Shown piece after piece: positions 25,957-40,185 of a stretch of 64,000 nucleotides of DNA. Origin of the DNA: Numida meleagris (taxonomy: Eukaryota; Chordata; Aves; Galliformes; Numididae); the NCBI RefSeq assembly GCF_002078875.1, contig NC_034413.1, forward strand, positions 65,716,802 through 65,780,801. Direction: 5' to 3'. Every line of letters starts with the position of its first letter. Positions within the stretch are counted from its first letter, which is position 1. The notes under the pieces were generated by a model. It saw only the letters and a list, made by a program, of their open reading frames with translations, did not search any database and was not told the origin of the DNA. The position numbers and the translations under genes are program-made.

Positions 25957-28900
25957 AATTCAAACTGAGATGTGGGATTTGGGCCGGTAGGCAGGAGTTT
26001 GTACAGTTCCTTTCTGGGAGCTGTGTCTGTGCTTTGCCAGTGTGCGTGTGACATAGAAGGTCTTTCTTCATGTGGGAGATGTGGTGACCAGCAGGACTGG
26101 CACATCCTTGTGAGTTGCAGGGCAGAGCCTGGGGCGGCTCTGTGGGACAGGCCCGGTCCATCCTGGAAGCAGATGTCAGGCTGGGTGCACTTTGCCCATT
26201 GCAGTTTGCAGAAACCAAGATGATCCTGTGCATTCAAATTCCAGTTTCCTTACCAGATGTAAAATTCCCACTAAATGCAGCAAGAATTCTCCCCAGTTTC
26301 ACCATATTGGCCAAGCTAAATGCAAAGTCAGCACCGTTTTGTTGTGTGCTTAGTACTGCGCCAAAAGAGACTGCAGCCAGGAGGGCATTTTGCTCTTGTT
26401 CATGTTGTTTACAAATAAAGCTGACTGCTTTGGTAACTGTGCTGCAAACTCTCTGAGACTGTAAATTTAACGGAGTGCTCCCAGGGCATGCATAGATCTA
26501 AGGGCAACGGTTTCTTGCCTATCAATAAGTATCTTAACGCCTTTGCTTTTAATACTGTATAGGACTTAAATCCCAGGAAAGTAATTCCACCACTGCCATT
26601 CCTTTTATCATAGGAGTCTGTATTAATTCAGACTAGGCTCAGTTTTCTAATACATTATTTATTCAGGTCTTCAAAATGTCTGTGGTACTGCATGTAGTTG
26701 ACGGAGCATGTTCTTGTTTGTTAATATTATATAGCGACCTGTTTTCCCAAGACGCTTAAATAAATGAGTGCCCTCAAATAAGGCTGTGATTTTAAACCCC
26801 CCTTTTTTATTCCTCTGTTGGAACTGTGGCATCCCATAATCGTACCTATGATTCCTCTTCTCTGCAGTCATCTATTTTAATAGTTCTGGAAGCATCTTCA
26901 TTTCTTTAGTATTATTTTGTGATAAAAATGCTTGTTTAGGGCTTGATTCTTAATATCTAGGCTGGCTTTTGCTCCTTCTCCCCTGGGGGATGCAAGCTTA
27001 GAATCACCCTTAGATCCAGTAGCAAAATAGCTTACATAAAGGGCAAAGTACTGAGCTCGTATTTGCTGGCACTTGGCAAAGCTTACAAATCAGGATACAT
27101 GGGAGTGCTGTGGAAGTGATGGCAAAACAAATGATACACAGTGCTTGGAAATGAATGAGTCGTGTGAATGAACGCTGGCATGTACATCTTCAGCCCCATA
27201 TTAAGATTAAAGTGAGTTGTCTGCTCTACAATTGCATAATTGCTTCTGTGACTGATTTGGTGTTGCTGTGTAATAAGTTGTGAATACTGTATGCTGACCT
27301 GGTTAATGGGATATTTACTGAATGAATATATTTGTATAGTTTAATAGGAGGGTGTTTGGTAAAATTAGCAGGATGAGAAAGAATGGCTGAAGAAAGTGAT
27401 TCTTCAGTGAGCAATAGAGTCGTAATGAGGCAGCGCTGGGTTCGGAAAAGGCTAAGGTATAAGGAGAGGAAAAAACAGAAAGCGTCTTTGTCAGATTAAG
27501 CTTTCCGTGGGAAGGAAGAAATAAACTGAGATAGCAAATGAGGTGGTAGGAAGGCTGCGTGAAGGCAGGTGAGACCTTGGAGGTGCAGAAACCTGTAAGA
27601 GAAGCAGACGTGGCCTTCTGGTTGCCTTTGCCATCCCTTTCTTTGTCCTTCTGGGACTCCTGGAAGGAAAGTGCAGCCACTGCCTGGGGATTTGGGAGAG
27701 CAGGGATGGTGCAATGTGGGCTGCAGCCCCCAGTCTGCAGTAAGAGGACGGTGGCCACGTCGTGCTGTCCCTACAGGCACCTCTGTGGGGTTGCTGTAGG
27801 CTCCCGGTGCCCGTGGCTCTCCATCAAGTTGCTAAGTCGGGGCCACCCAAAGCTGCGGTCTGGTTGCAGAGCTCTTTTGGTAGAGTGCTAAGAGCTCCTG
27901 CTGGGGAGGTCACCTCTCTGCTGGTGTATGAAGGCTTGGAGGAGGAAGTCACTCAGGTCCAGATCCCATTCCACATCCCACTGTAGAGCTCTGTATCCAG
28001 CACACAGGTCGGCCCCGCATCGACTCCCAGGGTGAGGAGAACGCGTAGGGCTTGGTGGTACCCTGAGCCAGACTTCGGCCTCACGGGGGGAGGCAGCCTC
28101 CTTCCAGCAGTGGTGACAGCTTCATTTTTTAAATATCTCTTTTTCAAATTTAGCTATTTTAACTACTATAGACTAAGATAATTATTTCATGAAGTAATAT
28201 TATCTGCAAATTAACCTTGGATCTTTGCGTAGGTTCAGAAAGAGGGAGATAAGGAATTTTATCGCAAATTGCAGACTTACTGGGTTTAACGTAAAGGCCG
28301 TGGCAAGTAATACATTTAAACTGCGTTTAAGTAGAAAAGACCAGAATATCAAAGTCTAAAAGCAATAAACATTAATTTATTTAGAAAGTTTTTATTTTTT
28401 TTCTTTCTAGTTTATATGTTCTTTTCACACACTGTCATTTAATGAGGTTATCCTCTGATTAAAGTGGAAAAAAAAATAAAATTAAAAACGAAAATGTTTT
28501 ATTTCAGTAGATAAAAACGTAGCTTTTAAAGTCTATCAGCTTGCCTTGCGTTGTCTGAGCTGGCTGTACAGTTTTCCCTTCGTTCAGTGTGGCTGCTAGA
28601 CTAACAGATTTGGAGGGGAAAAATCCCCCTTATACAGAGTTTCTATTGAAACCTGTATTTTCATTTTCAGTGACAACTAACGCAATTCCTGTAATCCTTT
28701 TTCAAATATTCACTGGCAGTCTTCCCAGACATATATTTTGAAGGTTAAATGGTTTAGGATTTATGTACTCTACTACATAGGTAGATCTGAATAAGCTAAT
28801 AAACCCGTATGGCCTCTTCATTGCCATGACCAGCTTGGATCTCAGGAAGACTATAGCTGTGGCAGCATGGAGTTGGAGCTGGTTAATGAGCTGTGGTTCT

Positions 28901-29057
28901 CATCTCTCCGCTGGGCTAATGAGCCCTGGGTGAGGTACTGGGCTGGAAAACTGCTGTTACTGGTCGCAGTGCTCACTTGGGTATTGTTACATAGAGCTGC
29001 TTCATGTGGTGTACCTGCCTGGCAGCTTGAGGTTTTGGCTTTCTGTCCAGGAACATC
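25957..29057 (+). other. 27.4-kb intron, third part, with GC-richer patches
   Basis: Two stretches, about 25957-26230 and 27590-28090, are visibly GC-richer than the surroundings and carry overlapping open frames on both strands. None of these has a recognisable domain. The second patch contains several acceptor-like sites (for example ctgtccctacag ending near 27777). The rest is AT-rich, including 28120-28560, which is dense in tta/aat strings. Confidence 0.5.
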
Positions 29058-29083
29058 TTTTTTTTTTTTTTTTTTTTTTTTTT
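29058..29083. repeat. 26-T homopolymer
   Basis: An uninterrupted T run, the longest pure homopolymer in the window. On the - strand it would be a poly(A), but no AATAAA precedes it there. Its length is expected to vary between individuals and between assemblies. Confidence 0.92.
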
Positions 29084-29571
29084 AATAGGCTGTGGTTGGC
29101 ACGAGTACAGAGCAATAATTAAAATAATATTCCATGAGGTTTGCATTTTAGTACTGCAGTTTGATTAAAATTGGATCTGCTTTTTCCTCTCCCTTGAGAA
29201 ACATTGCTCTTTTTGTGGCTAATGAAGAGGAACAGCACTGCGATCAATATTTATGGTGTCAGCTGGGGCACCTGCCGTTCTTTCAGCCCTTTTTGTACTG
29301 TGGAGCTGGAATGGATGTTTTAACTCCAAGGTAATTAATGGCTAACTGTGTGACTTGATATGAGGTCTTGAGTGACACTTAGGATTGTTTCTTCTGAGTC
29401 ACGTGTGACTTGCACAGTTTTGCTGGTTCTCACGGTTGACGGGGCAGAAGTAGGAATGTGTTTTTTTTCAGTGAGGTACTTTTGGATCCCTTATTTATAT
29501 CCCTTGGCATTAATTCATATGTTCTCTGGATTGGGAGCAGTCTGTCTTGGATTAGAAACTCTTACCATTGA

Positions 29572-29585
29572 ACACACACACACAC
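29572..29585. repeat. Short (AC)7 microsatellite
   Basis: Seven uninterrupted AC units in intron sequence. Confidence 0.9.
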
Positions 29586-32500
29586 GTCAGAAGAGCGTGT
29601 ATGCACTCCTTCAGCTGAGTTAATCGAAAATCTCTGGAATAGAATTTTTCTTTTTATACTTCAGTCTCTTCTACGTGTTCCAATAACTGCTGAACATTGC
29701 AAATGTTTAAGTCAGAAACGAGTGCTGCAAAGTTGCTGGCTGTTCTGCACTTTTGCATCTTACTGGTTTTTGGTCTGCTCCTGTCTGTGCCATAGTATTT
29801 TTATACGGCTGCTCATGAAGTCCACAGTGTCTGGCAGTATTCTCTGTCCATAGTACTTTGTTCTCACAGCTCATCTCTTGTCTCCTTCAGTGCTTTCCCA
29901 AAACAACGGTATCATCTTTGAACTCTTGGTGGGTTGCTCCTTGCGAAGTTCTCCTGTTCTCTGCCAGTGACAGGGGCTGGAGGCAGTCCAATGTAATTAG
30001 TGAGTATTTTGGAGACTGCTTTGGCAGCCCTGTTAAATATGTGCAGTCAAAGCAGGATTACTATGGGGGCTCATCATTTTTCTCATTAGGGCATCTCTAT
30101 GATCTGTAGTCTTTTTTTCTTAATTGGAAATTAGCCACTCTTATTAGTACAGGAGATACCCTTTGGTCAAAATTGCAACATAGAATAAATGTGTTTAGTT
30201 CCTAATAAAGAGAGAGAAAATACATCCGTGTACATCAGGGTGGAAATTTGCCCTTTTGTGTCCATTCCATTTCTCTCGGAGGAGAATTTCATTTTCTAGT
30301 AAAGGCAATAAATTTTTGCTGCTCAGATAAGTGACTACAGAGGTTCATCATCAGGATTTGAGGAAATAAGCCTCCTAAGAAGATGGATGATGACAGGGGG
30401 AGTAAGAGTTGTTATCCAATCATTTGTCATAGTCTAGAGCATTAAGATATATGGGCAAGCCCCCTACACGATGTGTAAAAGTTCCTTTCTCCATCAGACG
30501 GTTGGTACGTAATAACTTATCTTGTGTGTTCAGCCAGTATTACACGCTCTCTGAAAACTCATTTTGTTTGCCTCTCTGTATACACAGTAAGCATACACAT
30601 TATACCCTTATATATTGATGGGAGGTATTCAAACACCGTCAAAATGTAGCCCCACGATTAGGGGAGGTAGGAGCAGGCTTCTCTAGTGCTCACATCGACT
30701 CCCTTCCCTCTGCCCTCCATCCCTGTCCAGACGTTAACACAAACTGCCTTGCCTGGTGCACTGACACTGTTCTGCTCCCGGCTTTCTCCGGAGACTTTTC
30801 ACTCTGACTGCTTTTCTGCGATTCCCTGTTTTACAGTAGCTTTCCTCTGGTTCTTCCCTTGTCTCAAGGCTTCAAAACCATGTAGCAACCATTGGGTACA
30901 GTGTCAGTGAAAAATGAGATTAAACATTCATGGCTGTGGGAGCGCGTGTTAGCATATATGTATTAATTCAACACTTCCTGCTGGCTTTCAATATGTTGGG
31001 AGGTTACGTTGTCAGTGAGGTGACTTTAAACTCTCTTCCATCTGTAGTGAAATACATTTCAACTGCTTGAGAGCAAGTAAAATCTTGTTCTGCTTTCCTG
31101 GTTTCAAAGCAACCTTGCCCCTTTATTTTAATAAGCAAGCATTCTTCTCCAGACCAAATGCAGTTAAGACCAGATTTTAGAAATAGTTCTTTGTCCTCCA
31201 ACAAAAAGCTGGTTATCGTTACTCTGGCATGGGGGCTCTTTCCCTTGTCCTTTAGTGATGTCCACTTTATGATTTTAACAGTGCAAAGTCTGTGGCTTTG
31301 GCTGCCTTGGTGACCTGCTCCCTGCTTTGCTGCTTGTTGCAGGCTGCCATGCACAGGTGAGGTTTGCCCTGTTCCACCTGGGCGTGCCATGGCACGGAGT
31401 GGCTCAGGAACCTGACTTGCATCAGCTGAGTCTGAGAGCTTGGCATCTTGCACTAAGTCTTAGAAAACTGGGAAATCTTCCAGTGTGGCAACTTATATCT
31501 CTGTGCTGGAGTTCAGATCCAGCCCCCAGTGCATTTCCTCCGGCCTGTTCTGGTATTTCATGGCCAAAAATCTTTATGGGCTCAGTGTATTTGTTTGCAT
31601 TTCTCTCTTGTAGCTAGCTTGGGAGCATGTACTGACTGCTGATGACTCACAAGGGGAGAACTTTTATTTCATTCTCCTTGACAAGGTTTTTAGGTGTGAA
31701 AGTATCAGGCTCAGTCTTCAGTGGTGGCCAGGAAACTCGTGTAAGGGACGTAGATGTGGTGGGAGCTGAGTGATGTTCCGCAAACATCATGATGTAGGAG
31801 CAGGTTTCCAGCAGCCTGACTTCAGTTTGGGTGTGCAGTCCTGTGGGCATTCAGTGCCTGGCTACTAATGGGAGATGTGCTCCTCTGGGCTCAGGAGGCA
31901 TCGGGCATCATGTGGCCATGTTTCCAGGTAAGCAGAATGCAATTTGGAGTACTAGCTGTGTAATTACAGCACTAATAATAGCTATCATTTTTGATCCCTC
32001 AGTACGAAGTATAAAGGTGGTTGTTCCTGTTCCCTTTTCAGAATATTCTATACTGCAGTTTTTTTCCCCATTTTTGCCTTATCTTTGATTGAACAATTAC
32101 CCAAAATGTGATGAGGACATCGTATGCAGAAAGTCATCTGCTTGTCTTTTTTTCCCAATGACTCTGAGGCGCGTGTGAGCGGCAGTTATCTCAGCTGCTG
32201 ATCAATGAAGCTGGAGTTAATGTGTGAAGTGACCTTTTGGAAGAAAAAGAAAGTTGTACCAATATTACAGCTGTAGTTTGAGTCAACTTTCACACTTCAT
32301 CATGTATTTAGTTGCAGGAGCTGCCACTTCACTGACTTGTATTGCCGTATCGCTCAGTATTATGTCAACCAAGTCAAGAGATGTTCAGAATTTGTCTTGT
32401 TTGTCAGTTGTCATGTTTTGATTGGCCACGTATCATTACTGTTGCATGATGACCTTCATCATTTTAAGGTTAGATTTCACTTGGTCTTCGTGGCTCCTCC

Positions 32501-35500
32501 ACTGTGTTATTCCATCTGCTGTATTATTCCATCTAACACCAGATAGCCCAGCACAAGTGTGGAGACTCGTATTCTGCACACATCTCACAGGTGTTCACTG
32601 GGTTGCACTTGAAGTTTTCCATGCTGGTGAAATTCCTCCTGTGCTTTCACCTGTTTGTGTTTCCTTTAGTTTGAAGCTGCACAGCTATATGGTTCCCCGT
32701 TTGGTGGAGCCAATGGGACTTTTACTTCAGAAATTAGACCTAGTTTACAGCTGCTGAGCGGTAAGCAAAGGTCATGCTACAGCACTGCCCTTCTCTACAT
32801 TTTTGTAGTGCTTAGGAGTCTGATGGATGGAACACTCAATTATTTAGCATCTATCCAACTTCTGCTTGCAACACCTAAACAAATACTAGTGTCCCTTACT
32901 TTTTCTCCAAAATATAGTTCTGCTGTGTTAATCCTCAAACCTGAAAGAAGCATATGCTGTTGCTTAAGTTGCCCTTTTAATGAAATAGCATCTGCATTGA
33001 AATTTTAAGTATGCATGAAGACAGTAAGGTAGCATTTGCAGCGTTAAGATTTCAATAATGTATGGAATTAGCAGAGCTTTATTATATTTCTGTGCCTGCA
33101 TGCCCTCCGTTGAGTAAAAGTTGTAATAAATATAAGTTCAAAGGTAAAATTTTATTGCTGCGCGTGAGAGGATAAAAAATAAATTAGAGTAATGTAATCA
33201 TGCTCATATACGTTATGAATTTTGAACACTGTCTATTAGAAAGTTTGTCAAAATGTGCTTAGCTTTGAAAATACAGATTAACGCTGAAGGTTTTAATATT
33301 GTTCTTCTTATGTGCATATTCCTTGAGAATATCAGTGTAAAATATCTCCTGCCGAAAGCAATTGTCATAAAATGGCACTTTCCCATTTTAATAGCTGAAT
33401 AATCAGAACAGAAATATTTTCTAAGTTGCTGAGAGGTTATTGCTTTTCTCATGCAAAGAAATTTAGCGGTAGAAAACCAAATTTTATCCAGATTTTCTCC
33501 AGTTTTTCTGTTTCAGTTCTTATATTTGAAAAGTGCGTCCAAATGCCTCCTGACAGCCCTGACACTTCCGAGTGTTTAGAAGGCGGGAGGGAAGCCTTCA
33601 TTTGATTCCATTTACTGATTCTGTGTTTTCCTTTAATCTAGTAGCAAAGTTAAAATAGTAGTTCTCCAACAGCAGCTGGAAAACCTGGGAACGAGTGACT
33701 GGCTGGTGTCTAGCTGGGCTGTTTACAGTTCATACATCTTTTCTTTTTTTACTGCTGTGGAGCAGCACAAAGAAGGACCAGGTCAGCCCTGCAGACTGAA
33801 TGGGAGAGCAGCTGCTGGCATGGGTGCTCTGAAGTGCCAGCTCAGCACATAGGGCTGCCTTTAGCACCCTTAGATCCCCAGCTTGAACATGTTTTGACCT
33901 CAAGGTCAGTTCCTTGTGAGGGAGCCAGCACTGGTGGAATGCCAGCAGTCCAGCTCCATGTGCCAGCATCGGGAGTCAGCTGCCGTGGTCCAGCACCATC
34001 AAAGCTCTGAAAATGGCACTAAAGGAGTGATGCAGCACTGACTACACATGTAGGCATCGTTATTTGTGAAGTGATTGAAGTCCTACCTCATGGACAAGGG
34101 AGAAGTACACAGAAAATAGTATTTATATTGGTTCCTATATTTGATTTCACCCCATTTTAAGTACTAAATGATCTATGCAGAGGGAATTAAATGCTCCTGT
34201 TTTTCTAAAATTTACAACTTGAAAATGGTTCAAGCATAGGTATGGTTAGCTAGAAGTATCTTAATGTATCTGAAAACTATCTTATCCAGTTGAGACGTAT
34301 AATTTGATAGCTGGCAAAAGCTGCGTGTAGACAGCTTTTATTCAAAAGCTGAGTGATTTGAGATATGTCTTGCTTTGGTCTAGAACAGATTTCAGTCCTT
34401 CATTGAGCCCCTTGGCTGGTGGTTAGTCTGTGTTGCTGCATGTCTTGTCCTGTGAGCTTTTAAAGCCATCCAGAACACCCGAATACAGTGTGTTCTGAGT
34501 TTGGTGCCTCAGTTAGAGGCAAAATTGAAAAATAAACTACTACTGTTAGTAGCACTAATAAAAGTAAATATAGCCTAGCACTTGGTCCTGAGCGCTCTTA
34601 GCATTGCCTGATGGATTGTGGAAGCTTTGAGTTGCTGCATGAGATTGGGCCACACTCTGCATCTGAACTAGAACACATTTTTGTCTTAACTGCTTTTAAA
34701 TGAGCACTTATTTTTAAGAGGTTGGCATAAATCTAATTTTAATTTACTGTTTCCATTTTCTTTTGCATTGATCCTCTTTCTGTGGAGATTCAATTTCAGA
34801 CTTGGAGAAAGATGTTTTTCAAAGATTCCAGATGGTATTTGCAATTATTTATTATCATTAGCATTCACTGTCTCTGAAAACAAGTCTTTTGCCAGCTTAG
34901 ATAAACCATTTCTGTTGCACTCTTGTTTACAATTTTTCAGTCTTATGTTGATTAAAACTCCCTCTTGGGCTGATTTCCATGGCTAGAAGAGGAAAAGAGA
35001 AAAAGGTTTCCACACTATGTGGCAAATGGTTAACTCTTATTTGGGAATATTGCTTGAATAATAGTCAGTCATAGCCTTGATGACTATGAAGAGCCAGCAA
35101 GGTGCATCATTCTTAAGAGTAGCATAATCAGAACAAAAAAATAATCATAATCAAAACAGTAGGTATAAAAGCATTGCACTTTTCCATGCACTTATGACTT
35201 TTTTTTATTGGGTTGTTCGCTGTTTGAGAGCGCCATTACTGCAGTTTGCCCTGTGTAATATGTCTCTTATTTTTTTTATTTTCTTTGGAGTCTCGAGTGT
35301 GAAGATGGCACCTTAATTCTGTGGAAATTGAGTGTTTAGAAATTTCTGGCTGCGATGCATTGGGAATAAAACATCACCTTCTTTATTCTAAATTGAAGTG
35401 CCTGAATACTTCCACTAGAATTGACATGTCCCGCTGTACAGGTGTTTAAGATGAAGTGGACTCTATATACTATTGGAATAAATAAGTCAATTCTTAACAA

Positions 35501-36230
35501 TTGTTTTTTCTTAAGGTTTTGGAAGTACACATGTATTTTATAGTATTTAAATGCATTTGACTTTTTTGCATAATTGGTTTCTGCAGTATTTTGTGTTGTT
35601 TGGCATTTTGAACAAAGCAACACAGGGGAGAAAGCAGAGGGACACCTGCTTCAGTTATGCTACAGCATCGATTTCAACAATGAATCTTAATTGTAATCAG
35701 TCTTGATCAACCCACCTGTGTAGATTTGTTCATTTATAATTAGTAGGGATAATGAAGGGAAAGAAAAAGATATTAGGAGAGAGGGGAAAAAAGAAGGGAA
35801 CAGAACACCAGTTATTAGGAACAGCCACTTGCAGTTATGTGCTCTTCTCTCTGAATACAGCAAGCTCATGTTTACTTTCAGGTGCCACGTGAGCAATTTC
35901 TCTTAATTCAGGAGCAGCTGTATGTGCAACCACAAGATAGAATTAATTCTTCTGCTCTTATTCCCAAGCCCAGCAGGTGAATGCGCAGCAGTTTTAAAAA
36001 AATGACTACTTGTCTTTGTGTGTGAGGTAGGAAATACATTGGAGCCAGTGTGCTATGTAGGTAACTCTTGCAGCTCTGTTATTTTTTAACTTTGAGACTG
36101 GTGGCTGCTGTAAAATACTCCACAGTGGTATGCCTGGGGTGCTCTCTGCAGGCTTGTCAGCTGCTCACTGAAGTGCCTCTCACCAGGGCTCACTTTCATG
36201 GAGCTTCCTTGGAGCAACAAATCAATTTTC

Positions 36231-36248
36231 TTATGTATATATACATAA
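36231..36248. repeat. 18-bp perfect palindrome
   Basis: ttatgtatatatacataa equals its own reverse complement. The core is alternating purine-pyrimidine TA-rich sequence. No function is inferred. Confidence 0.9.
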
Positions 36249-39200
36249 AAAGGGGAAAAACAGTTGTGGGTAAACAGTCCAAATTGCGGTGGAAGATGTG
36301 TGGGAAAGAAAAAGAAATAGCTCATCTTTCCATGCTCTTCATCTGTTTCTCATAAGCATGTTAATGGTCATAAGGGAGCCCAGCTGCACATGGCTGTAAG
36401 GGCCGGGCGGCGGTGCAGGGATGAGGGCAAGCCTGCTGATTTTTGCAGTGCCTTCGTGATGCACTTACAGGCATATTGTTTCTTTTTCAAATTTATTCAG
36501 ATTCTGTTTTCATACCTTTTTATTTTATTTTATTTCTCTTCATCCTTATTACCCCAAACTTTATTGTTTTTCTTCCTCGTGCATTATGCAGTTGGAAGTG
36601 TTTTTTCTCTAATCTAATGCATTGTTTTTCCTAATTGCATTTTAACTAAGCCTTTTGACTCAAACCCCTCATGATTGTATCGTCTGTTCTGTTTTTTTTC
36701 CTCGGAATGATCCTGGTTGCATTAGTGCTTATTTCCTCTTTTCCATCATGAATAGCTGTTTTTTTCTTCTCTCCTTCATCTTTTTTCATGATAGATCTTT
36801 ACCTCCATTTATCTTCATTGCTGTTTCATTCGTCTTTTCTGCTGTGGGGCTCTGATAATAGTGATGGACCACTGCAATTAATTTTATTCCATACACCACT
36901 GCTTGCTTTGACAAACTGACACCGCACCTCTCAGGTGTTCTTACCTATTGACCAGCATTAGCAAAAGTCAGCCAGGAGCCAGGAACTTCAGTCAAGTGCA
37001 GAAGGCAGCATGTGTGGGATGGCTGGGCACGGCAGCCCCCGGGTGTCCTCCATCATCTCCAGAGCTGGCAGAACCAGCGGAGGAGAATCAGTGGTATTGT
37101 TACAGCACGAACACATTCAGAACAGTTATAAGCATCTCTCCTATTGTTGTAGTGTGAGTGTTATTACTTTTAAGCGTAATGTTTTTGTTAGTTGATGAGC
37201 TGCCTAGGCCAAGATGTTGCCAGCAGACAGCTTTCTCGGAGTGCGTTGCCGTTAGCGAAGTGGCACGCAGTCAATATGAATTCCTCTGAATTTACTACTG
37301 CCTGTTGACGTCTTATTCTGTTACAGGCAAGTATTTAATCAAAGTTTATTGTCATTCCTCTCTGAGATTTAAGTGGGAAATAAAATTTTACGATACGTAT
37401 AGTATTTTAGATGACGGCTTCATTATTTCCACTGAATAATTTGAAGTGCTACAGGGAGAAATATTGATGTCAAACTGGTAATTGTCATTAAATATGCAGC
37501 ATTTTTGCAGCAGTCACTTGTGCAAAAAATAAATTTCCTGAACTTACAGGTAGCAGTGCAGGACCATCTGAAATGCAACATTAAGCCTTTCCCTGCTGCA
37601 GGGCCAGGGCTCCACGCACATACACAGACCTGAAATCTTCAAAATAAGTTTTCAAATTCTCTTTTCTGAAAGTGAGAACGGTATAGTGGTGGATACTCAG
37701 CTCGTTGACCACCTTTCCATTCCTGCTGCCTCAGAGATTTTGTATTTCTGCTGCTTTAGTCATATTCCAGCCTGTGGACATTCCCCGTGTTTCAGTACTT
37801 CTGTTCCCAACCAGGAGGGACACCTGTGCAGGTGTCATTAGCTGGGTCATGGGTGCATGGATTGCTGGGAAGAATGAGAATCTTGCTTTCTGAAGCTGGG
37901 ATTTCTGAGAGGTGTCTTGCAAAGTAGGCAGATGGGTTTAATGCTGAACTGCTGCAGAACGAAGTGTTGCTGTTTATTCAGCATCTCACCATGCAGTGCT
38001 TTATTCAAGACCATGGAAGTATCTTCTTCTAGAATGGAAAAGACAATAAGAAAAATAATTCTGGAAAAACAAACTTTTTATTTTGAGCGAAGTTCTGTGT
38101 TGTTCCTTGTTTCATTTTGCCCATTGGGAAGAATTTCATGTTTTTAAGATGAACCAAAAATTCAACCCAGTATGTGTTCCTCCATGTAGTTCCTTCTGTT
38201 GCCTTGTTAATTCAAATAACCTGTAATTAGGTTCTTTAGGTAATAATCAACTTTAGAGTAATAATCAACTTCATTAGCAAATATATTTCCAAAAATTCTG
38301 TTTGTCTTTCATAATTATTACACTCTAACTAAGGAAGAAAAGGAATTCAGTCTTTACTATATTGAAAATGTTTTCTGTTGAGTAACTGTGGTGATCATGG
38401 GTAGCGTACATCAGATAGCAGCTGTGACTCATAAAATGCAGGTAGAAGTTCAGTTTTACAGCTAGTGCTTTCCACGTGCAGTGGGGTTAGCAGCAGTTTC
38501 CACAAGGATAGAAAGCATTTCCCAAGGTTAACTCTGATGAGAGCCCCACTTAATTTCCATCCAAGTGTTCTCAGCGTGAGGACGAAGCTCTTCAGTCGAT
38601 CAGACATCGCCCTTACCAGTCCTCCAGCTGCATCTCAGCAACTGCTTGGCTTTGTACTCCTGAGGGTCACAGCAGAAAAAATACTCATCAGAGCAAGCAC
38701 AGTACCTTGAGACTAATTCTGGGCATTTTGCCGATGTCAAGGTGGGAAAAAGACGAAATGAGCAAGTGAGATCTGAAGAGAGGCAGAAACTGCTGAAGAG
38801 GATTGGATGGGGTGGATGCATTCCAAGCTGATGAGAGGATGCCTCAAAAACCAAAGAACCTTTTGTTTTTCTTTAAAAGTGTCTTCTGCCCTTCTGCCTT
38901 GGGTGGGAGTGTTTACTGATGAGCAGTGCTCTACGTTTATACCGGCATTGCAGCAATTTGTGGGCAAGAAGCAGTTTCATTTACATCACGAGTGGGTTCT
39001 GACTGGGAGAGACGGAAGACCTGAAGAAACACCGCTGTGCTCTGAGCTGTCACTGAGTTTAACTCCTGGTTATTACAAGATGGACTTCACCGCGGTGTCA
39101 TCATTTCTATTCTAAAAATTCTGACTAGGGAGTGAAGTTTGCAGCAGTCGTTGTCAGTGCTGTCTCTTGCTCTGCTTTCCTGAAGGACGAGTAGCTTTCA

Positions 39201-40185
39201 CAAGGACTGCGTTGTTCTCTGCCACCCCACGGCTCTCCATGGCTGATTTCAGATATATGAACACATACTTGGAGGGGAATTCGTATTGCATTTAGGTAAT
39301 TTAGATGCTTAAAGTGTTATTTAGCCGAGAGAAAGCCTCCTCTAGAAAGATTATTCAGAACATCTGCAATAAGAATTGTACCTTCAAGGTTTTGGGTGGA
39401 CAATTTAGAAGCTCTGGAGAATTTAATATCTTTGGTAAATCTGTGACGGTGCATAAAGCACATTTGATATGTATCCTGTTAGAGGATTTTTCATAGGAAG
39501 TAAGAGGCGTTACCTTCTTTTGTAATATACGGTGGTTTTCTGAGATCTCTCTGCTAGGCAGTTGGTGCAGAGCGGAACGCTTCTACGTTAATAACAGCCA
39601 GCAATTAAACCTGAACACGGCAAGCAGAGCTATAACGTAGATCAAACTGAGTGTTGAATTGTACCTTCACGCACTCATTGGTACTCTCACTACAGCAAAA
39701 CTCAAATCTCCCTTTTGCTGAAGAACTTTGAATTGCAGCCTCTGTTCGTTGTGCTGCTGCTGCTGTCACCTGTTATAAATCCTACGTGAAAAACACGGAG
39801 GGAAGCAGAGAGCAGATTTTGCTTCTTTGCCAGAATTGGGGAATGCAGATGTCTGCTTTCACCCAGGCTCGTGGGTGGAAGAAGCCACCCCAAGTGGGGT
39901 GCTGGGTGCTTAGAGGCAATCTTCGTGAAGTCGTGAAGGCAGCAGTGGGAACACTCCCATGCCTCCCTGTGATTGTAAGTGATGGCAGGGGAGGATGAAT
40001 GTTTTATGGTACTTCAATAAAGTTTATCATCTCCTGATTTTACTGTACCAATGACTCTTAAAATCAAGTCTGCCTAGGATACCCCGTGTTATCTGCTGCT
40101 AAACAGGCAGGCTGTCAAAGTGTTAGCAGGGATTTTGACACTAAAATGACTCGAGACAGCTAGAATAAGGCTTACAGGTTTATCT

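Noticed and set aside
25869..26237. 122- and 116-codon - strand frames ending in poly-Lys
   Set aside because: The Lys run is simply the antisense of the T25 tract. No homology was seen and there is no polyadenylation signal to support a retrocopy.
29058..29083. T26 run as the poly(A) tail of a - strand retrocopy
   Set aside because: No AATAAA-type signal or coding-like sequence lies on the expected side.
31004..31453. 149-codon - strand frame
   Set aside because: No recognisable domain, no splice or promoter context, and ordinary intron composition.
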